Source of the DNA: Bacteroidales bacterium
Lineage (GTDB): Bacteria; Planctomycetota; Planctomycetia; Gemmatales; Gemmataceae
Length of the DNA: 45,179 nt
Direction of reading: 5' to 3'
NCBI GenBank assembly: GCA_026931725.1
Contig: JAIXLE010000020.1
Span: 1 to 45,179, forward strand
Part shown: positions 26,210-34,067 of the stretch, one piece after another
Layout of the letters: every line of letters begins with the position of its first letter
How positions within the stretch are numbered: the first letter of the stretch is position 1
The notes under the pieces: generated by a model
Told to the model about the DNA's origin: nothing
Database searches by the model: none
What the model saw: only the letters and a program-made list of their open reading frames with translations
Translations under genes and position numbers: made by a program

Positions 26210-26473
26210 TCAGGCAGCGGCCTGAGCGGATTCCTTGCGGCCTTTCGCGTCGGCCTGTAGCTGGTGCATGATCCAGGTGTGAGCCAGGTCGAAAAGCTTG
26301 GCCATCGTCAGCAGATCGTCGAAACCGAGGCTGTCGGTTTCCTTCCAGGTATCGTCGCCGTTCTTGTAGCTGCGGCTCGGAATGACGCTGTACCAGTTGC
26401 CGCGTTCGCCCTTGTTGCGCCAGATGGTGACTTGCAGGACGCCGATGCGGATTTTGTGTGCGGGTTGTGACAT
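26210..26473 (-). CDS. Small conserved accessory protein
   Basis: 87 residues from an ATG with AAGGAG at seven bases. The pattern KIRIGVLQVTIWRNKGERGNWYSVIPSRSYKNGDDTWKETDSLGFDDLLTMAKLFDLAHTWI is typical of a small protein family recurring next to ParB-like genes on plasmids and ICEs; the function is not known. Beta-strand N-terminus, helical C-terminus, no catalytic motif. It heads the minus-strand unit and carries structured leader copy C upstream. The longer frame to 26536 lacks a ribosome binding site. Confidence 0.8.
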   Translation of the reverse strand: MSQPAHKIRIGVLQVTIWRNKGERGNWYSVIPSRSYKNGDDTWKETDSLGFDDLLTMAKLFDLAHTWIMHQLQADAKGRKESAQAAA

Positions 26474-26499
26474 GAGAGTTCTCCTTTTCTTTGTGATTC

Positions 26500-26690
26500 C
26501 GACCGCGACCATCGCGGCCTGATGGCACCCGAGCAAAGCCGCCTCAGTCCGGGGCGGAGCCTGCGGAGCGCATCGGGCAAGCGGAAAATTGGGGGCGACC
26601 TTCAGGGGGAGCCGATTTTCCGCTTGAGCGACACGGCGGCGGCTTTAGGCGTGCCAATCAGGAAGGCCGCTTTGGTAGCGCGACACACGA
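26500..26690 (-). repeat. Structured leader element, copy C (diverged)
   Basis: Same order of parts as copies A and B but different bases in the stems: CCGCGA/TCGCGG next to the ribosome binding site, GCCGCC...GGCGGA-like, then a perfect 12-bp stem CAAGCGGAAAAT / ATTTTCCGCTTG where A and B have GCAAGCGAAAGGCC, then a shared tail containing CAGGAAGGCCGCT. Stem pairing is retained despite sequence change. Confidence 0.55.
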
Positions 26691-26962
26691 TGAAAGGAAG
26701 CAGATCAGGCTGGCTGCACCGGGAACCGAGAGGCAGACAGTCACCATTGCATCAGCGTTGTCACAGGACCGGCAATTGTAAGCATCTGATGAAACACGCG
26801 AATACTTGTGGCAACTGGCGGAGAATGGCTCTGAGTGCGATTCTCCGGGACAAATGGCCGAGAATCGTGGTAAAATAAGCGAAAAGAACGGGTCTATTAG
26901 CAACCTTAGGTTGGCAGCGGCCCGCCAAAAGGATCAACGAGCAACAGGGACGTTAGATTGGT
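26691..26962. promoter_or_regulatory. Control region upstream of the AlpA-like gene
   Basis: No gene seen. It holds the AATGGCTCTGAG box (26824-26835), which recurs upstream of the relaxase, an inverted repeat GATTCTC/GAGAATC (26838-26866) and a TAAAAT hexamer at 26871 that could be a -10 element for the plus-strand AlpA gene. Confidence 0.4.
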
Positions 26963-27187
26963 ATGCACGAACTTCCAGAAACGGGCTTCCTGCGGTTGCC
27001 GCAGGTGCTGAGTGTGATCCCGCTAGGAAAAACATGCTGGTGGGAAGGGGTCAAATCAGGACGGTTTCCGAAACCGGTTAAGCTATCGACACGCTGCACG
27101 GCATGGCGAGCGGAGGACATCAGAGAATTGATAAAGTCCTTGTCTGATGACGGGTCGTTAGTGCAGAGTAAGTCCCCGGATAGATAA
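26963..27187 (+). CDS. AlpA-family regulator/excisionase
   Basis: 74 residues with the AlpA/MerR-like winged helix: GFLRLPQVLSVIPLGKTCWWEGVKSGRFPKPVKLSTRCTAWRAEDIRELIKSL. This exact layout (LRLxxVxxxIxxxxxxxWxxVKxGxFPxPVKLxxRxxAWRxxDI) is diagnostic. AlpA proteins act as excisionases or activators for the neighbouring P4-like integrase, which follows on the same strand. Start at the first ATG; the upstream TTAGATTGGT gives only a weak ribosome binding site. Confidence 0.88.
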   Translation: MHELPETGFLRLPQVLSVIPLGKTCWWEGVKSGRFPKPVKLSTRCTAWRAEDIRELIKSLSDDGSLVQSKSPDR

Positions 27188-27199
27188 CCAAACGCAAAC

Positions 27200-27221
27200 T
27201 GGGGTACAAAATGGGGGTACA
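27200..27221 (+). repeat. Integrase-type direct repeat, copy 1
   Basis: A 22-base sequence made of two GGGGTACA boxes separated by AAATG, just after the AlpA stop. It recurs identically 213 bases downstream. Repeats of this form sit next to genes of DUF4102 integrases and are candidate arm-binding sites or part of the attachment site. Confidence 0.6.
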
Positions 27222-27412
27222 TTTCAACGCACCATGTGGCAATATCTTTGAATATCAGGTTGTTAGAGTGTGTTTTTGACTCCAGCTCGCGGAGCCAACG
27301 GTTGATCCGGCAAGGTTCGTCAATGTCCGGGAAACCAAGGCTGAGAGCCAATGACAGAGCAAAAGACGCTTCGGGCGTGTCCGCTCAAAATCGTTGACAA
27401 TCGATCCTAATT

Positions 27413-27434
27413 TGGGGTACAAAATGGGGGTACA
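27413..27434 (+). repeat. Integrase-type direct repeat, copy 2
   Basis: Identical to the copy at 27200-27221, 29 bases before the integrase start. A half box in inverse orientation (CTTGTACCC) follows near 27452. The placement suits regulation of the integrase promoter by its own product. Confidence 0.6.
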
Positions 27435-27462
27435 AATCGGATGAACATATCTTGTACCCTGG

Positions 27463-28665
27463 ATGGCCCGAAAGCTCTCAGAAACTGCCGTTAAGAACGC
27501 AAAACCCAAATCCAAACGCTACAAGATCGTCGATGGCGATGGCCTGTTTCTCATGGTCATGCCGAACGGCAGCAAATACTGGCGACTGAAATACTTCTTT
27601 GCGGGCAAGGAAAAGACGCTGGCTTTGGGCGTCTACCCGGAAGTGTCCCTCGCGGACGCCCGTAAGCGTCGCGCGGAAGCCAAGAGGCAGATTGCCGACG
27701 ATTCCGACCCAGGCGAGGCAAAGAGGCAGGCCCGGCAGGAGATAATCCTCAAGGCCGCAAGCACCTTTGGGGCGATCTCTAGCGAGTGGTACGACCAGAG
27801 AAAGCACGAATGGGCTCCCAAGACTTCGGGAATGGTGCAGGACCGGTTGAAACGGCACATTCTTCCCAAACTCGGCCAACGGCCCATCGCGGAGATCAAT
27901 GCTCCTGAAGTGCTGGCCGTCCTTCGCGTCGTGGAAGCGTCGGGCGCGTTGGAGATGACCCGGCGAGTGGCCCACATCATCGGGCAGGTCTTCATGTACG
28001 CTATTGCCACGGGCAGGGCCGAGCGAAACCCGGTCAATGACCTCCGAGGTGCCGTGAAGTCACCGGTCGTCAAGCATCGGGCATATCTGAAAGAGGCGGA
28101 ACTGCCCACGTTCCTGATGCGGTTGCGGGCCTATGTCGGCACTCCGCTGACCAAACTGGCGCTGCAACTGCTCGTCCTCACCTTCGTCCGCACCACCGAA
28201 CTCCGCGCGGCTGAATGGACGGAGATTTCCTGGGACAAGGCCGAATGGAGAATCCCCGCCAAACGCATGAAGATGAAGGAAGAGCACATCGTTCCGCTTT
28301 CCAGGCAGGCGATCGCCGTGCTTCGTGAGGTACAGAAGCAATCGGGCAACCGGCAGTACATCTTCCCTAGCGAACACGGGGCTTCGACCTGCATGAGCGA
28401 GAACACCATGCTCTATGCCCTGTACCGGATGGGCTACCGTCATCAGGCCACCGGCCACGGTTTTCGCAGTACCGCCAGCACGATCCTGAACGAACACGGC
28501 TTTCGCCCCGATGTCATCGAGCGGCAACTTGCCCACAACGAACGCAACAGCGTCCGGGCAGCCTACAACCACGCCCAGTACCTGCCAGAACGTCGGGAGA
28601 TGATGCAGTGGTGGGCTGATCACATCGACCTACTGGCGACAAAAAGCCAGGCTGAGGACCAGTAG
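27463..28665 (+). CDS. P4-like tyrosine integrase
   Basis: 400 residues, complete. The arm-binding DUF4102 domain is at 1-90 (KLSETAVKNAKPKSKRYKIVDGDGLFLMVMPNGSKYW, LALGVYPEVSLADARKRRAEAK), a core-binding SAM-like domain at about 100-200, and the catalytic domain from about 215. Active residues are visible: Arg in FVRTTELRAAEW (about 243), HGFR (about 333), His of LAHNE and the nucleophile Tyr of RAAYNHAQYL (about 368). It catalyses site-specific integration and excision of an island, usually at a tRNA gene, though no tRNA is in this window. The start is the ATG with two GGGGTACA repeats upstream. Confidence 0.92.
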   Translation: MARKLSETAVKNAKPKSKRYKIVDGDGLFLMVMPNGSKYWRLKYFFAGKEKTLALGVYPEVSLADARKRRAEAKRQIADDSDPGEAKRQARQEIILKAASTFGAISSEWYDQRKHEWAPKTSGMVQDRLKRHILPKLGQRPIAEINAPEVLAVLRVVEASGALEMTRRVAHIIGQVFMYAIATGRAERNPVNDLRGAVKSPVVKHRAYLKEAELPTFLMRLRAYVGTPLTKLALQLLVLTFVRTTELRAAEWTEISWDKAEWRIPAKRMKMKEEHIVPLSRQAIAVLREVQKQSGNRQYIFPSEHGASTCMSENTMLYALYRMGYRHQATGHGFRSTASTILNEHGFRPDVIERQLAHNERNSVRAAYNHAQYLPERREMMQWWADHIDLLATKSQAEDQ

Positions 28666-28678
28666 AAGATTGCGAGGG

Positions 28679-30130
28679 CTATTTCTTGCGGCTGTTGACC
28701 ATCATGCCGCCGATGGCGCCAAGTACGCCGCCGGCCTGGCACGCCAGGTTCTGGTCGCGTTTGTTGCCGCCTGCCGCCTTGGCCACGCCCGTGCCCAGTT
28801 CGCCGCCTGCCGCGCCGCCGGTAAGGGCGCCGAAGCCGAGTTGTGCGTTGTTTTGCACATTGTTGATCATTTCAGTGGGTGTCTTATCCGACCACAGAGA
28901 GTCCATCTGGACAGCGCTACTCGCTATGGAACTAGCGATCATCGGTATTCTCGCCACCATGTTTTTCATGACGGCCGCAAACAATCCGAGCGCGATGAAC
29001 CGCATGACCAGCGTCTGAACCCAGATCGGTTCGCTCGGGCCCAGGTTCAGGCCGGAGAAATTGGCCAGCCCTGCGTTGAAGCCATGACGCAGGAACGGGT
29101 TGACGTTCGTCTGCACGGGCGGCACGGCGGATTCCGGCGACGTACCGTCCATGAACTGGAATGCCTGGAGGCGGTCCATCAGCGATGTATCGCTGGGCAT
29201 GATCCAGGAGAACACCGGGTTGTTGATGCTCCAGAGGGCGCGGAAATCGCGCCCCTTCGGCAGCACGCTGTCGAATATGTCCTGTATCAGGGAGTCGAAG
29301 ATTCCCAGGAACAGGCGAGTAAAAGCGAAGAGCAGTATCGGTATGAGCATGACGGTGATGATCATGTAAAGCACTTTCTCGATGTAGCGATACATGGTCG
29401 GAAACACTGCGAACGGTAGTAAGATTGGCGATATAACGAGCAGGAAGCCAAACATTATCACGCACGAAAGGTAGGTGAACACCACATTGAATACGAAAAC
29501 AAGCAATGTGCTTACGGCAGAGAACCCGGCAAGAAAGAGCATGAGGCCCATTGAGTGCGATGTCAGTGCCGAACCAATGATGCCCAATATCCCCTGAAAC
29601 AATACCAGCGTTGGACCAAACCCGATCAGATTGCCGAGAAAGTTGTCGATCATCCCCCAGGGCGATCCGCCTGCGACCGCCATAATGAGTTCGGCCTCAA
29701 CGGAGAGGAGAGAAGATGCCAGGGCAGGTAGCGAATGAATACACCAGGACACGACCGCCAGTCTTACGGCGTACATTGCTGAACGTCCCGGCTTTTCGCC
29801 GCCGACAATGCGAATCCCCGCAATCGCCACGGCGAGTGCAAACAAGGCTCCTGTCACCGGCAGCATGACGGCGGTCATCTGACCTATCATGCCGCCGGTA
29901 GCGGTTCGTACCGAATTCTCGATGCAGGCAACGATCTTCACCGTGAAGTCCCACGGCTGGTAGCCGGGGGCGCACTGGTCGATGCTGAGGGCCGGCACGG
30001 CATGGGCGTCAGATACCCCCACAAGCGATAGCAGAACGGCGAGTACGCAGGTCAGGACCACTACGGCCTTGTCAGAGCGTGGGGAAGGTGCTGGGCGAGC
30101 AGACAAAATGCTTGGCAGGGTCATTTTCAT
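28679..30130 (-). CDS. VirB6/TrbL-like type IV secretion membrane protein
   Basis: 483 residues. A signal peptide is likely (hydrophobic segment about 24-40, cleavage near DAHA-VPAL). Six to seven hydrophobic segments follow between about 75 and 280 and again near 375-395, with a polar periplasmic-type loop (SVLPKGRDFRALWSINNPVFSWIMPSDTS) between; the C-terminus is Gly/Ala-rich. This layout is that of polytopic VirB6/TrbL proteins, which form part of the inner-membrane channel of conjugation machines. It is divergently transcribed from the relaxase gene, with the intergenic region a possible transfer origin. No other mating-pair gene is visible nearby, so it is either a leftover or works with machinery encoded outside. 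Confidence 0.75.
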   Translation of the reverse strand: MKMTLPSILSARPAPSPRSDKAVVVLTCVLAVLLSLVGVSDAHAVPALSIDQCAPGYQPWDFTVKIVACIENSVRTATGGMIGQMTAVMLPVTGALFALAVAIAGIRIVGGEKPGRSAMYAVRLAVVSWCIHSLPALASSLLSVEAELIMAVAGGSPWGMIDNFLGNLIGFGPTLVLFQGILGIIGSALTSHSMGLMLFLAGFSAVSTLLVFVFNVVFTYLSCVIMFGFLLVISPILLPFAVFPTMYRYIEKVLYMIITVMLIPILLFAFTRLFLGIFDSLIQDIFDSVLPKGRDFRALWSINNPVFSWIMPSDTSLMDRLQAFQFMDGTSPESAVPPVQTNVNPFLRHGFNAGLANFSGLNLGPSEPIWVQTLVMRFIALGLFAAVMKNMVARIPMIASSIASSAVQMDSLWSDKTPTEMINNVQNNAQLGFGALTGGAAGGELGTGVAKAAGGNKRDQNLACQAGGVLGAIGGMMVNSRKK

Positions 30131-30434
30131 CGAGTATTCAAGGGCATTGCGCTCAATAGATGGTCAATAACCATAACCCGAAATGCGCCTTCGCGCAACT
30201 GCGGAACGGTATTGCCCGTCACGGAACGGCCCAGCCCAACTGTCCGGTACGGCAGTCAAGGCTTCCGTCAAAAAGCCTAGGAATTTCAATTGCAACGTGC
30301 TGTATTGCAGCCGCCATACAACCATGTTGCGGTGATGTATCAGATTCTCAAACTGCGGAAAATGGCTCTCAGAGCCAGAGAGCAGATAGAGGTTAAGAAA
30401 ACGTTAACGAATCTGTGCCATGATAAAATGAGGC
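30131..30434. other. Divergent intergenic region, oriT candidate
   Basis: About 300 bases between a VirB6-like gene and the MobF relaxase, with no ORF. It contains several short inverted repeats: ATGGT/ACCAT (30161-30176), TGCGC/GCGCA (about 30184-30197), AGGCTT/AAGCCT (about 30259-30280) and GGCTCT/AGAGCC (30364-30376). MobF relaxases usually act at an oriT next to their own gene, so this is the place to look; no known nic sequence matches convincingly. Confidence 0.4.
30361..30429 (+). promoter_or_regulatory. Relaxase promoter region with shared box
   Basis: AATGGCTCTCAG matches AATGGCTCTGAG upstream of the AlpA gene, with similar flanks (AACTGCGGAAA versus AACTGGCGGAGA). TAAAAT follows at 30424, very close to the start codon, so the true promoter may lie further upstream. 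Likely a shared operator. Confidence 0.4.
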
Positions 30435-33122
30435 ATGATTCGCGTCTCGCAACAGAACAGTGCCGCCGGTGCCAAGCGTTATTACGCAACGGCAGACTAT
30501 TACATTGACGGTCAGGAGCTTGTCGGCCAATGGGGCGGCAAGGGAGCCGCCCGGCTTGGCCTTTCCGGCACGGTCGGTATGGAAGCGTTCGAGCAGCTTT
30601 GCGATAACCTCGATCCCCGCACCGGCCAACAACTCACCGCCCGTACTAACTCGGAGCGGACGGTCGGGTACGATTTCACCTTTTCGGTGCCGAAGTCGGT
30701 GTCGCTGCTCTATGCCCTGCACGATGACGGGCAGATTCTCGAAGCCTTTCGTTCTACCGTCGATGAAACGATGCGGGAGATGGAGGCGGAGATGAAAACC
30801 CGCGTTCGCACGGCGGGGCGGGACGAAAATCGCACAACGGGCAATATGGTCTGGGCCGAGTTCATACACACCACGTCGCGTCCGGTCGATGGCGTCCCCG
30901 ATCCCCAGCTCCATGCCCATTGCTTCGTCTTCAACAGCACGTTCGATCAGGAAGAGGAACGCTGGAAAGCAGGCCAGTTCCGGGAACTGAAGCGGGATGC
31001 CCCGTATTTCCAGGCGGCGTTCCGCGTCCGGTTGGCCAATCGCCTGCAAGACCTTGGGTATGGCGTCGTTCGCAAGCGGGACGATTTCGAGATCGCCGGG
31101 CTTCCGAAGGACATCCTCAACCGGTTCTCGCGGCGGACGGAACTGATCGAACAGATTGCCCAGGAAAAGGGCATCACCGATCCCGACCGCAAGGCGGAAC
31201 TCGGGGCCGAAACCCGCGAACACAAGGGCAAGAACCTCAGTATGCCCGAACTGCGCGAGGAATGGCGTTCGCGGCTGTCACAGGATGAGCAGGACTGGAT
31301 CGCCGAAGTCCACCGCCGGGAAACCACACCCGTTCGCCCGGGGCCGGGGGAACGCTCGGCGGTCGATCATGCCATCAGGCATAGCTTTGTCCGCGATGCC
31401 GTGGTGCCGGAACGCAAACTGATGACCGAAGCCTTGAAACGCGGCCTCGGTGTCGTCATGGTCGAACGCACGGCAAAGGAATTGGAACAGCGGCCACTGA
31501 TCCGCAGTGTTGCCGAAGGCCGCGATGTGGCGACGACGCAGGAGATGCTCGCCCTGGAAACAAGAATGGTGGACTTTGCCCGCGACGGGCGGGGTCGTTG
31601 TCGGCCGCTCGGCAATCCGAAACGCCCCGTAAAGCGAACTTGGCTCAATGAGGAACAGCAGGTCGCCGTGCGGCATGTGCTGGGTTCGCGGGATCGGGTG
31701 ATGGTGATTCGCGGCGTCGCCGGCACCGGCAAGACGACGCTGGAACAAGAGATTGGCGAGGCCCTTGCCGAGGCGGGCAAGCCGGTCGTGGCTCTCGCCC
31801 AAACGGTGAAGGCGAGCCGCGAGGTGCTGCGGACGGAAGCGGGGTTTGACAATGCCGATACGGTCGCCCGGTTCCTGGCGGACACCAAGGTTCAGGCGTC
31901 GGCGAAGGCTGGCGTCATCCTCGTCGATGAGGCCAGCCAACTCGGCACGCAGGACATGCTCGCGGTTTTCTCCGTGGCCGAGAAAGTGAATGCTCGCGTC
32001 ATTCTGGTCGGCGACCGGCGGCAGCATAAGAGCGTCACGGCGGGCGAACCGCTGAAACTGCTCGAAGACCGGGCGGGCCTGCCGGTGGCCGAGGTTACGG
32101 TGATCTTGCGGCAAAGCGGCGAATACAAGCAGATCGCCAAGGCCCTCAGCGAAGGACAAGTCGGCCCTGCCTTCGAGGGCCTTGACCAACTTGGTTGGAT
32201 CAGGCAGGTGGGCGATGACGAACGGTATCAGCAACTCGCCTCGGCGTATCTGGACGCAGTCAAGGAACGCACGAAGGAGGGCAAAGCGAAAACCGCTCTG
32301 GTGGTGTCGCCCATGCACGCCGAAGCGGCCAAGGTGACGGATGCCATCCGCACCGCCATGAAAGAGGAAGGAACGCTCACGGAAGAGCGTGTCGTCACGG
32401 CCTATGCTCCGGCGCATCTGACGGGTGCCCAGAAAACCGACGTGACGGAATACGAACCGGGCGACCTGATCCAGTTCCACCAGAACGCCACGGGGTATGT
32501 CAAAGGCACGCGGTTGATCGTGGATGACACGGCCAAACCGCCCATCGAACAGGCGGAGCGGTTCGAGGTCTACCGCCCGAAGTCGCTGGCCCTTGCCGTC
32601 GGCGACCGCATCCGCATCACGGCAGGCGGGACGACCAAGGACGGCGAGCATCGCCTGAGTAACGGAGCGTTGTTTACCGTTGAGGGCTTCACTCCGCAGG
32701 GCGACATCATGGTCAATAACGGTTGGGTGATCGACCGCGAGTTCGGCCATCTGACGCATGGCTATGTCACCACCAGCCACGCCAGCCAGGGGGCGACGGT
32801 GAACAAGGTGTTCGTTGCCATCAACAGCGAGTCGCTGAAGGCCACCGACCAGCGGACGGCGTATGTGGCCGTCACTCGCGGCAAGGAGCAGGCGGTGATC
32901 TTCACCGACGATCACCTGGAACTGCTCAAGGCGGCGAAGCGGGCGGGCAAATCGCTCACGGCAACGGAACTGGTCGATTCCAAGATCGGGGATGGGAAGT
33001 CCTCCTCCAGAGTCCTTGCCAATCACAGGTTGGGACTGAACCGGTCGGTTGCGCCGGAATTTACCATGCCGACGGCTTCACGAGAGATGACGCGCGACCG
33101 GGAGAACGACCATGCTCGATAG
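30435..33122 (+). CDS. MobF-family relaxase-helicase
   Basis: 895 residues. The TrwC relaxase domain (1-300) has the tyrosine region KRYYATADYY (Tyr16/17 and 22/23) and the metal-binding histidines H145, H160 and H162 in IHTTSRPVDG...QLHAHCF. The second half is an SF1 helicase of the TraI/RecD type with RGVAGTGKTT (Walker A, about 425-434), VILVDEASQLG (Walker B), VGDRRQHKSV and a C-terminal HGYVTTSHASQG plus AYVAVTRGKE. It nicks oriT, stays attached to the DNA 5' end and unwinds the strand for transfer. Length is close to TrwC (966 residues). The 33112-33624 gene overlaps its end. Confidence 0.93.
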   Translation: MIRVSQQNSAAGAKRYYATADYYIDGQELVGQWGGKGAARLGLSGTVGMEAFEQLCDNLDPRTGQQLTARTNSERTVGYDFTFSVPKSVSLLYALHDDGQILEAFRSTVDETMREMEAEMKTRVRTAGRDENRTTGNMVWAEFIHTTSRPVDGVPDPQLHAHCFVFNSTFDQEEERWKAGQFRELKRDAPYFQAAFRVRLANRLQDLGYGVVRKRDDFEIAGLPKDILNRFSRRTELIEQIAQEKGITDPDRKAELGAETREHKGKNLSMPELREEWRSRLSQDEQDWIAEVHRRETTPVRPGPGERSAVDHAIRHSFVRDAVVPERKLMTEALKRGLGVVMVERTAKELEQRPLIRSVAEGRDVATTQEMLALETRMVDFARDGRGRCRPLGNPKRPVKRTWLNEEQQVAVRHVLGSRDRVMVIRGVAGTGKTTLEQEIGEALAEAGKPVVALAQTVKASREVLRTEAGFDNADTVARFLADTKVQASAKAGVILVDEASQLGTQDMLAVFSVAEKVNARVILVGDRRQHKSVTAGEPLKLLEDRAGLPVAEVTVILRQSGEYKQIAKALSEGQVGPAFEGLDQLGWIRQVGDDERYQQLASAYLDAVKERTKEGKAKTALVVSPMHAEAAKVTDAIRTAMKEEGTLTEERVVTAYAPAHLTGAQKTDVTEYEPGDLIQFHQNATGYVKGTRLIVDDTAKPPIEQAERFEVYRPKSLALAVGDRIRITAGGTTKDGEHRLSNGALFTVEGFTPQGDIMVNNGWVIDREFGHLTHGYVTTSHASQGATVNKVFVAINSESLKATDQRTAYVAVTRGKEQAVIFTDDHLELLKAAKRAGKSLTATELVDSKIGDGKSSSRVLANHRLGLNRSVAPEFTMPTASREMTRDRENDHAR

Positions 33123-33624
33123 TCATTCGCCGCATCAGAACCGGCTCAACGCCAACCCGCACCTGGCGGGCAAGCTTACCGGGAGCGGTCCCAGGCCGCC
33201 GGAAGGCGGAGAGGGGGCATGTGCCGCTTTCGGCTTTATGCGTGGCGTCCGCGACCGGGCCGATGCCCTGGAAGTGCGGTTCAGGAACGGCAATGGTGTT
33301 TGGCTGAACTACAACTGGCTCGGCACCATGACCTTCGACCCTTCAGCGGGCCTGCTGCTGAAATTCTCCGGGGACCAGATTTACCTGGTGCTGATCCGGG
33401 GCAGCAATCTCGACCGACCCGTTGAGGATTCCGGTATCGACCTGATCCGAGCGGGGTTGCAACGCCACCGCGTCCTTTGGGTGCGGGAGATGAGCGAGAA
33501 GGACATTCGGCAGATCGGCGATCAGGGGCCGACCATCGACAGCATCGAGATTGGGGAATTCGAGACACAGGATGCCCTGAAACATTGGCTTGCGCAACAC
33601 GCGCCCGCGTTTCACAGTTCATAG
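33112..33624 (+). CDS. Unrecognised protein coupled to the relaxase
   Basis: 170 residues. The start overlaps the relaxase end by 11 bases, so translation is probably coupled. The first 45 residues are polar and disordered-looking (HSPHQNRLNANPHLAGKLTGSGPRPPEGGEGACAAF). The rest contains a beta-rich core (ALEVRFRNGNGVWLNYNWLGTMTFDPSAGLLLKFSGDQIYLVLIRGSNL) followed by an acidic helix-rich end. No known family is evident. Its gene position suggests a relaxase helper or a conserved mobilisation accessory. Confidence 0.72.
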   Translation: MLDSHSPHQNRLNANPHLAGKLTGSGPRPPEGGEGACAAFGFMRGVRDRADALEVRFRNGNGVWLNYNWLGTMTFDPSAGLLLKFSGDQIYLVLIRGSNLDRPVEDSGIDLIRAGLQRHRVLWVREMSEKDIRQIGDQGPTIDSIEIGEFETQDALKHWLAQHAPAFHSS

Positions 33625-34067
33625 CATGAGGGGCCGCGGTCCTGTCTGATGCGATGGATGACATGGGCGAGCCTCATGGAATATCAACGGGTTGTCCACG
33701 CACAGCAACGCGCGACGAACGCACCAATACGATTGTCACAATATGTTAACACTCCTGAAATGTCTGATGGATTAGAATGTAATGATTAATGTATAGCAGT
33801 GAGAAGTGATATGAGTATAAGCGTGGTCGCCGGTGGATTGCTAGGAGGCGATTTCAAGATTGGCGAGGAATCGACATCAGTTTCGAAACCGAATCTGCCA
33901 CAGGCACGCAAACCGCAACCGGGGGTCGGGAAATGACACTGCTCCCAATTCGGTTGTGGACGATTTTCCAGCCAGGTGCCGGACCGCATGTTCGGTCCGG
34001 TCAACATGCTCAAGCCTGACCGGCAGATCGCAGCCAAGAGAATGAAATAGAAGATTAGGAGGAGACG
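33625..34067. other. AT-richer gap before the ankyrin gene
   Basis: A 443-base region of lower GC between the relaxase operon and the ankyrin gene. Its first 180 bases show nothing; from 33811 there is a possible 41-residue ORF listed separately. AGGAGGAGA at 34055 provides the ribosome binding site for the next gene. Confidence 0.4.
33811..33936 (+). CDS. Possible 41-residue peptide upstream of the ankyrin gene
   Basis: ATG after GAGAAG. The product begins MSISVVAGGLLGGDFKIGEE, a glycine-rich hydrophobic start, and ends in a Pro/Lys/Gln tail. No family is recognised. The intergenic region has AT-rich bases before it that could hold a promoter. Evidence is thin: one weak ribosome binding site and plausible composition. 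Confidence 0.3.
   Translation: MSISVVAGGLLGGDFKIGEESTSVSKPNLPQARKPQPGVGK

Noticed and set aside
26139..26528. N-terminal extension of the long ParB-like protein
   Set aside because: It overlaps a gene with an AAGGAG site, and ParB similarity starts after 26138.
27188..27462. tRNA gene next to the integrase
   Set aside because: No cloverleaf or T-loop sequence was found; only the GGGGTACA repeats are present.
31278..33026. 582-residue minus-strand ORF
   Set aside because: It is a shadow of the relaxase gene; GC-rich codon bias produces long antisense frames.
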